From assembly GCA_002720055.1 (NCBI GenBank), contig PBGH01000014.1, forward strand, positions 11,013-75,012: 64,000 nucleotides of DNA, given 5' to 3'. Shown piece by piece: positions 1 to 8,400 of the stretch (position 1 is the first letter of the stretch; each line of letters begins with the position of its first letter). A program made the translations under genes and the position numbers. Under the pieces are notes generated by a model. The model saw only the letters and a list, made by a program, of their open reading frames with translations, was not told the DNA's origin and searched no databases. The DNA comes from Methanobacteriota archaeon. Lineage in GTDB: Archaea; Thermoplasmatota; Poseidoniia; Poseidoniales; Thalassarchaeaceae.

Positions 1-945
1 GTGGTAACTTACAATAATGTCAGCACCGGCCCTTTTGAATGATCCAAGGACCTCTAGGACAACCCTCTTTCGTTGTTCTATTTCCTTTGCATAACCCATA
101 ACCATGGAATACTCACCACTTACGTTGTAGACCGCCACAGGCCTCTCGATATTAGCTGCAACCTCCCTGAGGACATCCAGATAAGAGAGGCCAGGCTTGA
201 CCATCGAAATGTCACAACCTTCCTTTACGTCTTCTTTGGCCTCTAGGATTGCCTCTCTATAATCCGACCTTACGTCCATCTGATGGCTTGAACGATCTCC
301 AAATGCTGGGGCCGATGATGCAGCATCTCTGAAAGGACCGTAGAACGAGGATGCGTATTTGACAGAGTATGACATTATCCCGGTCGATTTCATGCCCTCC
401 CTCTCCAATGCCGTCCTGACGGCACCAACCCTGCCATCCATCATGTCAGAGAGACAGACATAGTCGGCACCTACCCTTGCATGAGACAAGGATATGCGCA
501 CCAACATTTCGACTGAGGGGTCGTTGACGATATCATGACCGTCCAAAAGCCCACAGTGTCCATGGTCAGTAGAAGTGCAAAGGCAAGCATCAGTCATCAG
601 AACTATCTCATTACCAAATTTCTGCTTCAAATCTCCTATGACTAGTTGTAACGGCATCTCGTCATCTGCTGCCCTTGTACCAAAGGTATCCTTCTCATTG
701 TCATCCATTACGGGGAAAATCATGTGTGCTGCGATACCCAGTGAGACGTCTTCAGCAATTGTTCTTACGAGTACGTCTCTAGATTGACGATTGACTCCCG
801 GCATTCCTGGGATTTCTTCGTTGACATCTTCACCACTTACTACAAAATGCGGTTGAACTAGCGATTCAGCGATCGATGGACCATAAACCAGATTTCTTCT
901 GGATTCTGTCCATCTATTTATTCTCGGCCTAATCTTCAATTTCAC
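1..945 (-). CDS. hemB: Delta-aminolevulinic acid dehydratase (porphobilinogen synthase), C-terminus cut by window edge
   Basis: Condenses two 5-aminolevulinate molecules to porphobilinogen. Translating the minus strand gives about 315 residues, open at the left window edge; the family is about 325-335, so only a short C-terminal piece is missing. Visible motifs are the zinc-site cysteines in DACLCTSTDHGHCG, the substrate-binding lysine segment KYASSFYGPFRDA, and the Schiff-base lysine in MVKPG. The start is GTG at 945 (MKLKIRPRINRW), or TTG two codons later at 939; both lie just behind GGAGGGG. The start overlaps the end of the hemCD gene by 17 bases, so translation is probably coupled. It is the last visible gene of hemA-hemCD-hemB. 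The three-Cys zinc motif indicates the Zn-dependent type. Confidence 0.95.
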   Translation of the reverse strand, partial: MKLKIRPRINRWTESRRNLVYGPSIAESLVQPHFVVSGEDVNEEIPGMPGVNRQSRDVLVRTIAEDVSLGIAAHMIFPVMDDNEKDTFGTRAADDEMPLQLVIGDLKQKFGNEIVLMTDACLCTSTDHGHCGLLDGHDIVNDPSVEMLVRISLSHARVGADYVCLSDMMDGRVGAVRTALEREGMKSTGIMSYSVKYASSFYGPFRDAASSAPAFGDRSSHQMDVRSDYREAILEAKEDVKEGCDISMVKPGLSYLDVLREVAANIERPVAVYNVSGEYSMVMGYAKEIEQRKRVVLEVLGSFKRAGADIIVSYH

Positions 946-2638
946 GCCCCTCCACTTTCGATTCCCAAAAACTTGTGATGTAATCCACAGTAGGTTCCTC
1001 CAGGGTAATTACTTCACATCCTACGAAATAAGGTATTGTTTCAACAGTTTCTGTGGTGCTTTTCCCCATTGATAACACAGTTTTTGGAACCTTCAACCTA
1101 TTACTAGCCCACGATTCAGCCGAAGACGAGGAAGAGATTAGCAGGACATCCTCTTCACTCAATGAACAGGTATCGGGGGTAATCGACAAATTTTCGTAAG
1201 CAATCCAATGCTCTACACTGAACCCTTTCTCCACTAGGGATTCAATGAACCGATAGTCTGATTTTGATGATCTAGGGACGTACAAAGACGTCTCGCGTTT
1301 GACATTGGACGCTATGTATTCCAATAACTGCTCGCTATTGCCCACCATCCCACAATGCGAAACGGTAACGCCTTTCTCAAAGCACGCTTTCTGGGTGCCT
1401 TCTCCGAGGGCAAGCCATGGTATATTTCCAATTTCCGGATTTATCTTTGATACCTCCACAGCACATTTAGCCGCAAATGGGGAAGTAAGAACTAGAATCG
1501 GCCATCTTGACCTAACTCCAAATTGTTCCAGAAATCTAACTGGCCAGTTATCAATCAAGGGCCTCAGTTTAACTACAGGCACATTTAGTGTCGGCACACC
1601 TTCTTTTCTTAGCTGGGAAGTAAGCCTGTCTGAAGTAAGTGTGGTGACGAGTTTTGGAGAATCTTTCGAAAAACCCTGTACGTACTTTTCTTCAGCCTCA
1701 TTTGATGTAAAATTAAATCCCTCGTAATCACCTACATATCTATGTATTTTGTAAGTATCCCCCCGAGAGTAACGAGTCCTCCAATCCTTAGGGGATATCG
1801 CGGCAGTTATCGCTCCCTCATCTGACTTGATTCCAGCGGGAAAAAGACAACCGCCACCAATCAAGCCCAACAGAGATCTTTCTTTTGACACATCCTCCTC
1901 GGTTGGTATGTGATTCAATATAGTTCGCAGTTCACAAAATTTTCCCTTGTCTTGCACTCTGCAATTCACAGCAATAGCGCCTTGGCCAGGAGCAGTTGGC
2001 CAATCAATTTCTTTTATCCTCAAGGCCTTTAATTCAAGTGCTTCTTCGGAGATATGGCCTGCATTGTAAAGACGGCTGATGCCTACTTCGGCCAATATTA
2101 GATATTCTACGAGATTCTCGATTAGTCTATTCATCCGAGTTTCGATATGTCCTCTAACAGATATGGGGATGATATCTGGTCTGGAACTAAGCAAGAAAGA
2201 TTGCCTCCGTCCAGCAACTGTTCCAATCTTAGATTTCATTGGTACACTTTTCATAATCGAGAGTAGGCTTTTCGATCGACTAGACTCTAGGACTTCGCGA
2301 AGACTTGGCCATTCTTCGATGCCATTAGCCAAGATGAGGTCGCTTGTCACATCTCTTTCCATGTAGGCTAGGGTGTTGACTCCATTCATCCCTTCAATGG
2401 GAATATCCTTTGCTGAATGTACAGTTATGTCGACAGCCCCTTCAATCAGAGCCTCATCAATCCCATGCACAAATTGACCAACTTTGGATGAGAGGTCACC
2501 TCCTAATGATCTGTCACCAAGACTGCTCAGAGTTTTTATTTCACACCGAAATCCACTCAATTTCAACTGCTTTTTAACTTCCATCGCTTGGAGAATAGCC
2601 AGTTTCGAGCCCCTAGTCCCTACTATCAATGGTTTCAC
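929..2638 (-). CDS. hemCD: HemC-HemD fusion: hydroxymethylbilane synthase + uroporphyrinogen-III synthase
   Basis: One polypeptide of about 569 residues carries two consecutive tetrapyrrole activities. Residues 1 to about 310 are hydroxymethylbilane synthase: N-terminal IVGTRGSKLAI, substrate arginine region VRGHIETRMNRL, and the dipyrromethane-anchor cysteine in LIGGGCLFPAG near residue 264. From about residue 325 the protein continues in frame into a uroporphyrinogen-III synthase domain (TSDRLTSQLRKEGV, LVLTSPFAAKCAVEV). HemD-like domains have few invariant residues, so that half rests on position and general resemblance. GTG at 2638 is chosen because it gives the canonical start MKPLIVGTRGSK and lies two bases after the hemA stop; TTG at 2653 is an alternative. 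Separate hemC and hemD genes are the more common arrangement. Confidence 0.9.
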   Translation of the reverse strand: MKPLIVGTRGSKLAILQAMEVKKQLKLSGFRCEIKTLSSLGDRSLGGDLSSKVGQFVHGIDEALIEGAVDITVHSAKDIPIEGMNGVNTLAYMERDVTSDLILANGIEEWPSLREVLESSRSKSLLSIMKSVPMKSKIGTVAGRRQSFLLSSRPDIIPISVRGHIETRMNRLIENLVEYLILAEVGISRLYNAGHISEEALELKALRIKEIDWPTAPGQGAIAVNCRVQDKGKFCELRTILNHIPTEEDVSKERSLLGLIGGGCLFPAGIKSDEGAITAAISPKDWRTRYSRGDTYKIHRYVGDYEGFNFTSNEAEEKYVQGFSKDSPKLVTTLTSDRLTSQLRKEGVPTLNVPVVKLRPLIDNWPVRFLEQFGVRSRWPILVLTSPFAAKCAVEVSKINPEIGNIPWLALGEGTQKACFEKGVTVSHCGMVGNSEQLLEYIASNVKRETSLYVPRSSKSDYRFIESLVEKGFSVEHWIAYENLSITPDTCSLSEEDVLLISSSSSAESWASNRLKVPKTVLSMGKSTTETVETIPYFVGCEVITLEEPTVDYITSFWESKVEGREIED

Positions 2639-2640
2639 AC

Positions 2641-4020
2641 TCAGGCCCCCCAACTAGGGGTTCCTTCCATGGACAGGATAGTTTCATTTACGTCATTGGC
2701 GAATTTTTTGAGTAAATCATCGCTCAGATTTCGAGTTGTTCCAGTTACAAAATCATTGAGATCGGATAGGTTGAATTCTCCGTTGGTTTGGCATATCCAG
2801 CCTGCGATCTCTCTACAAAAAGCTTTGATTTGCGCCCTCTCGCTTGAGAGAATAGAACTCGAGCTTTCCCATATTTGCGATTTTTCCTCCATCTTGGCAT
2901 AAACGAAAGAGCGAAAATTCGCCTGTGACAGGTTTTTCAGTGCCATTTGGAAGTTATCTTCAACCGATGCGATGACTCCCTCCCCTTTTTCCAGAGTCTC
3001 CTCGTAATTCCAATCTACCCCAAGTTTCCGAGATCTACGAATCCAATGTTCCATATCGTAAATAGTGCCCTCAGGATGTACGCTATCGGGGGCAAAGGAG
3101 GATGGCCATGAGAAATCCATTACAGTAACACCATTATTGCTTGGAAATGGATTATTCAATGTGAAGGTTGGTTTTTTATTCCTCAATGTCGATATAACTA
3201 GGTCCGCCTCTCCACCCGTCTCAACCCATTGTTTTAGGGTCATAATATCGCATCTTTCGGATAGGTAGGGATATCGAGAAGAGGAAATCTCAGGGTCGCG
3301 AGATATTACTGTAATGGACTTTTGATTTTGTTGAATGAGTGACTCTACTGCTTTGGACCCCATTTCCCCAAAACCAAGAACGAGATTGTTAAGCTGCTTA
3401 TTTCCATCAATCATTTCAGCCATAGCGTTAGTAGCCAAGTTAAGCATCGATTCCGCGGTTTTATCGAAACCCATTTCCTTTCGTACGATTCTGTTGGCGG
3501 CGATGACATGATCAAATAGCGCACAATTGACCGATGAAACGTGGTTATTTTGCTTGTGCCACGAGACAGCATCTCTAAATTGCCCCATGACTTGAAGCTC
3601 ACCCACAATAAATGAGTCCAGACCACTACATATTCTCACTAAATCTCTCCAAACCGCCATTCCGTCTGACTTCCGAAACGGTGCCGCAAAGACTCCGATA
3701 ACTTCCTCGATAGCTAGGATCAACTCTTCTGCACTCACGCCGAAACCGACGTAAAGGACCCTGTTACAAGTCGAAAACTCAAATACTTCTCCCCCTGTGA
3801 AATCTCGTAGTTTAGAGACGAGTTCGTTTTTCTCAAAATCTGTCATGCCTTCGCTGGTTAGGGCCTCAACTGACTCTTTTGTGTCTGAGTCTAGCTTCAT
3901 AGAAACCATACAAATCCCGTCCATTAATGACTCGCCACTTGCATGGGAAGATGCCGTTTTGTCAGTAGTGAATGAGGTTATATCCGATATATTCACCCTT
4001 CCATTCGGACCCTTCAGCAT
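2641..4020 (-). CDS. hemA: Glutamyl-tRNA reductase
   Basis: NADPH-dependent reduction of glutamyl-tRNA to glutamate-1-semialdehyde, the committed step of the C5 tetrapyrrole route. The catalytic cysteine lies in EFSTCNRVLY. A Rossmann NADPH site follows (LVLGFGEMGSKAVES), and a C-terminal helical dimerisation region ends the protein, as in the family; 459 residues compares with the usual 400-430. ATG at 4020 is preferred over the upstream in-frame GTG (4029), because GAGGTGG lies about six bases before the ATG and overlaps the GTG. This is the first gene of the hem operon, and its stop is 2 bases from the hemCD start. The semialdehyde aminotransferase hemL is not in view. Confidence 0.95.
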   Translation of the reverse strand: MLKGPNGRVNISDITSFTTDKTASSHASGESLMDGICMVSMKLDSDTKESVEALTSEGMTDFEKNELVSKLRDFTGGEVFEFSTCNRVLYVGFGVSAEELILAIEEVIGVFAAPFRKSDGMAVWRDLVRICSGLDSFIVGELQVMGQFRDAVSWHKQNNHVSSVNCALFDHVIAANRIVRKEMGFDKTAESMLNLATNAMAEMIDGNKQLNNLVLGFGEMGSKAVESLIQQNQKSITVISRDPEISSSRYPYLSERCDIMTLKQWVETGGEADLVISTLRNKKPTFTLNNPFPSNNGVTVMDFSWPSSFAPDSVHPEGTIYDMEHWIRRSRKLGVDWNYEETLEKGEGVIASVEDNFQMALKNLSQANFRSFVYAKMEEKSQIWESSSSILSSERAQIKAFCREIAGWICQTNGEFNLSDLNDFVTGTTRNLSDDLLKKFANDVNETILSMEGTPSWGA

Positions 4021-4052
4021 AAACACCACCTCACTCTATATCTGACAATGCC

Positions 4053-4060
4053 CATTATAC
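4053..4060 (-). promoter_or_regulatory. TATA-like box of the hem operon
   Basis: Read on the minus strand this is GTATAATG, inside an A+T-rich 220-base gap between hemA and gpsA. Its centre is about 36 bases before the hemA ATG. An archaeal transcription start 25 bases downstream would leave a leader of about 11 bases holding the GAGGTGG Shine-Dalgarno. The call rests on position and composition only; no BRE was clear. Nothing else was recognised in 4030-4251. Confidence 0.35.
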
Positions 4061-4251
4061 GAATCTTTGTTATTTCTATGCTGTAATTTTTTGACTCACA
4101 TAGATCACAATCTCAGTGGAGTTACAACTGAAACCTGACCATCTTTTGGTAATAATATTATGTCAAGGCCACATTCAATAAAATCATTTTATCATTGCAT
4201 CAGTCACCATGTTCCAAATAAAAGCTGAATCTGAGTACCATGAAGTATTAA

Positions 4252-5265
4252 CTATTCGACTTCATACGCTCCAGCCATCTTTCTCACTGCATCTTCTACC
4301 GTTATATCTCCATCCAGAAGCATTCCTAGTGTTTCCAGGAATGGCGTTTGAAAGCCAATTCTTGCGGATCTGTTCAGGAACATCCTTGTCGCCCTGACTC
4401 CCTCGGCAACCATGTGCATCTCCTCCAGAGATTCTTCCAGGCCCTTTCCCGAGCCCAGCATCTCTCCAAGAGTTCTGTTCCTACTCCTTGGACTGGTTGC
4501 TGTGACGTAGAGATCACCAATTCCGGCCGGACCGAAAGCCGTACTCGGGTCAGCTCCCATTTCTTCCAGAAGTCCAAGTCCCTCGCTGTAGCCGGACTGC
4601 ACCATTGCAGCCTTCAGATTGTCACCTCCGATTGTGTCTTTCAAACCGTCCACTAGTCCGCATGCTAGGGCGACACAATTTTTGTAGGCGCCCCATAGCT
4701 CGGCCCCCACCGGATCTCCAGCGGGAGTGAGAATTAGAGAATCGGTTGATAGCCTCTCTGCCACCCTCTTCGCCACTACCGTATCATGGCAAGCTACCAA
4801 GGCGTTGGTTATGACTCCCCTAGCTACTTCCGGAGCGATAGTAGGCCCTGTCATTACGACTACTTGGTTCGACAGGCTAGCGTCCGAAAGCCTTCTTTCT
4901 ATTGCGTCGGATATCAATCCCGAGTCCCCTTCTGAGGAGGGTGCAAGACCTTTGGCGAGATCAACAATGAGATGGGATGGCCTTAGACTTGGGATAAGAA
5001 GGTCTACTACTTCAAGTATCACAGAGCTGGGTAGTGCCAGAACCAGAATCTCACAAGAATCAGTCACATCAGTAATCTCCATCGTACAGTCCATCTCTGG
5101 GATTTTGTATCCTGGCAGGTACTTCTTGTTCTCCTTTGAGTTCATCATCGACTCGTATACTTCTTGCTCCACGGTCCAGCCAAGCACATTGTGTCCATCG
5201 TTGCACCACACAAGAGCCAGTGCTGTCCCCCAGTTGCCTAGTCCGAGAACCCCTATTCGTGCCAT
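4252..5265 (-). CDS. gpsA: NAD(P)+-dependent sn-glycerol-3-phosphate dehydrogenase
   Basis: Reduces dihydroxyacetone phosphate to sn-glycerol-3-phosphate, the backbone precursor of bacterial and eukaryotic phospholipids. The N-terminus is a dinucleotide fold (IGVLGLGNWGTALAL), followed by VMTGPTIAPEVA, the catalytic-lysine segment GAYKNCVALACG and the phosphate-site motif GDLYVTATSPRSRNR. The 337-residue length is normal for GpsA. Most archaea build lipids on glycerol-1-phosphate, so a full-length GpsA with all motifs is notable. Published genome surveys report Marine Group II with G3P dehydrogenase and without recognisable G1P dehydrogenase. Here the gene stands alone, 103 bases from a divergent tRNA gene, with no lipid gene beside it, so a catabolic or redox role cannot be excluded. 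Confidence 0.94.
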   Translation of the reverse strand: MARIGVLGLGNWGTALALVWCNDGHNVLGWTVEQEVYESMMNSKENKKYLPGYKIPEMDCTMEITDVTDSCEILVLALPSSVILEVVDLLIPSLRPSHLIVDLAKGLAPSSEGDSGLISDAIERRLSDASLSNQVVVMTGPTIAPEVARGVITNALVACHDTVVAKRVAERLSTDSLILTPAGDPVGAELWGAYKNCVALACGLVDGLKDTIGGDNLKAAMVQSGYSEGLGLLEEMGADPSTAFGPAGIGDLYVTATSPRSRNRTLGEMLGSGKGLEESLEEMHMVAEGVRATRMFLNRSARIGFQTPFLETLGMLLDGDITVEDAVRKMAGAYEVE

Positions 5266-5367
5266 TTTTGCCAGTTTGAGGGGCGCATAGACCCTGTTAT
5301 GACCCTATGGGGGACTGAGACGCGCATGCGTTGCCTTCTTGGTGGGTAATTATTCGCACAGGCCGGA

Positions 5368-5452
5368 GCAGGGGTACCCGAGTGGTCAAAGGGGCTGGGT
5401 TTAGGTCCCAGTGCGTAGTGCTTCGCAGGTTCAAATCCTGCCCCCTGCACCA
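5368..5452 (+). tRNA. tRNA-Leu(UAG), CCA encoded
   Basis: Acceptor stem GCAGGGG (5368-5374) pairs with CCCCTGC (5442-5448), then discriminator A and an encoded CCA (5450-5452). The anticodon stem CTGGG/CCCAG (5395-5399/5407-5411) frames a seven-base loop with anticodon TAG at 5402-5404. The T stem GCAGG/CCTGC closes the loop TTCAAAT. The long variable arm (about 5412-5424) is the leucine class II signature. No intron is present. Its 3' end is only two bases from the stop codon of the convergent giant subtilase gene. Confidence 0.97.
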
Positions 5453-5454
5453 AT

Positions 5455-8400
5455 TTATTGAATCCTAATCCTCTTGGATCTGAGTTTCGAGACTCCCCTA
5501 TCCTTCCAATTGAATGCCCTGTAACCCATAAATCCTAGGAATACGATGGACGCCACAATTGCCCCCCATGCTTCCGTACTCAGAGGCCTCCCTGGGTCCT
5601 TGCTCCAAACTCCGAATCCATCTTCTCCCAATTCACCATCAAACTCGTCCAGAATACCATCGTTGTCGTCGTCCAAATCATAGTAGTCTACAGTGCCGTC
5701 TCCGTCGGTGTCTACAGCGGTTTCTGAGGAGGGTATTTGTGGGCCACCCCCACTATCAGTCTCTATTATCCCAATATCATCCCCTGGAAGTACTTTCACA
5801 GGGCATCCTAATTCATTTCCAGGGAGTGCGATGAGTTCGATCATATTGTCCATAGAGGGATTAATCCCGGCCTCATAGGGACACTCGTCAGTGTTGTCTC
5901 CAATTCCATCAGAGTCGGAGTCCTGCCATTCCGTTGAATCGTTGGGGAAAAGGTCCCTATTGTCACCTATATTGTCCCCGTCTGTATCGTTCCATTCTGA
6001 AGGATCAAGGCTGAATACATCAACAGTGTCATTGTAACCATCATTGTCGTCATCGGTATCATTCTGATCGCCTATGCTGTCTCCATCTGTATCATACCAA
6101 TTGTACTCATCAAGAGGGAATGCATCTCCTAGGGGGAGTGCGATACAGTCTGATAGCCCATCATCATCCAAATCGGGCGGGCTCCCTTCATAGGAATCCT
6201 TTGGGTCATCGCAAAGGCCATCATTATCGTCGTCTGGATCAGCATTATCGCCGAACGTGTCACCATCAAAGTCAGACCATTCCTCCGGGTTATCGGGGAA
6301 TACATCGAACCAATCAGATCTGCCATCTCCATCATCGTCGCCGTCGGCATTGTCCCCTATGCCGTCCCCGTCGCCATCCTTCCACTCCGCTTGATTGTTC
6401 GGGAAGGCATCCTCAGTATCGTTGAAACCATCATTGTCGTCATCTAGGTCTATACTGTCAGGGATATTATCTCCATCAGAGTCAGCAGAAATATTCGGAT
6501 CCAACCAGTCGAAATCTTGGGTATTGGGGACCCCATCGTTATCTGCATCGCTATCAAATTGATCTGGGATCTTATCCCCGTCGAAATCATCCATACAATT
6601 ATCGAAGTTTGTCGAACCCAGGTTCAGAGTAGATTGTCCATCGGGACAAGCAGCCTGGGTCACTGCTTCGAACTCTGAAACATAGAACCCTAGAGAGGCT
6701 AGAGTGCAAGTAGCCTGCCCCTTCAGACTAGAGAAAGTACCTCGAGTACAACCGCTCTGGTCCAGTTCTCCCGAATGTGGAACGTGGAAACCTCTGTCAG
6801 CTAGAATGCATGAGGTCTGCGAAGAATTAGGCTGGTAAGTTCCGGGAGAACATGGGAGCTGTTCCTTCGATCCATGCCCCAGATCTATCACGGTAGGTGA
6901 GTGCCTGTTAGTAGTAGTACCATCTCCTACTTGGCCTTTCGAGTTGATTCCCCAGCACTGCAGACTGGCGTCAGTTAGAATAGCACATGAATGCCTATGT
7001 CCCACAGAAATTGAAAGAACTTCGTGATCTAGAACTAAGGTTTTTGGAAGGTGCCAGCCTCCAGATATTGGCGTACCATCACCTATCTGCCCATATGCGT
7101 TGTCCCCCCAGCAAGACATCTCTCCAGAGTCGAATAGTGCGCATGAATGGAAGAGGCCAACTTGGATGTCTGTTGGGGATTGAGTAGAGTCAAGTGGTAC
7201 TGGCATCGGAATTCCCGCCCTCGTAGTTCCTCCGTTTCCAAGTTGCCCATACGAGTTGTATCCCCAACAGTACATTGACCCGTCGTTCATGCCAACACAG
7301 GAATGGAATGCTCCAGAATCAACAGTCACTGCACTGCTATTGCTCGGAATTTCGATATCTACTGGACTCAACTTATCACTAAATGAACCATCACCCAATT
7401 GGCCGTGCCAGTTGTCACCCCAGCATCTCAATGACCTATCTGCCATTATAGCACAGGTATGGTAGGAACCAGAGGAGACTTCATGCACTCCCGCATCACC
7501 CAATGGTACACTTATCGGGGTGTGCCTCTCTGAACGACTTCCATCACCAAGCTGCCCGTTGCTATTATCGCCCCAGCACATGAGGCTCGTATCCTCCATA
7601 GCCGCACATGTGTGGGATTCTCCAGCTGATATGCTGAGAGCAACTCCTCCACCAAGATCAGCACTAACTGCAGTCAGCCTTTCCAAAGTAGTCCCATCTC
7701 CTAGCTGGCCGAACTCATTCGACCCCCAACATCGGACAGAACCGTCGTCCATTAGTGCACAGGAGTGGTATGATCCAGAGCTGATTTCGGACACTGTTCT
7801 ACCCAACGGCATGATTGCCTTTTCGGGTTGATGATGATCTGTTCTGGTCCCGTCCCCTAGCTGCCCGTTGCTATTCTCCCCCCAACAGCTAACGGATCCA
7901 TCGTCAAGAATCGCACAACTGTGAAGTGCGCCCGAGGAAACCTGCGTGAGCACTGGGACACTGTGCCCAGCCTCAGCCCAGTCGCAGGCATCTGCCGAGG
8001 TTCTACCGTACTCGTCATTATATTTTCCTGCAGGACATGGCGTACCTTCTGATGCCCCAGGATCCGAAACGAAGTATCCTGGTCTGGCATCTTCGCAGGA
8101 GGTCTGGGCAGTGAGCTCTTGGAATTCCCCAGGAGAACAGGGGGACTGATCGGTAGCCCCGTAGGTGTCGGTGTAATGGCCGGGGGTTGTTGGTGTCATT
8201 ACGGTACTTCCAAGTGTGCTGACGTAGTAACCAGGGGTAGCTTGCCTGCAAGTGAAACGCCCATATTCTCCCGTACCACAACTAGCAGCAACCGTGGGAT
8301 TCGCGTCATCACTGTCCAAACCTACAGGGAAGCCATCCCCATCCATATCCGAGGCTACATTCACTTCGAAGATATTCAAATCTCCGTTATCGTTCCAGTC

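Noticed and set aside
5253..5453. A 66-codon minus-strand frame over the tRNA
   Set aside because: It is antisense to tRNA-Leu and the gpsA leader; its protein is only the tRNA sequence translated.
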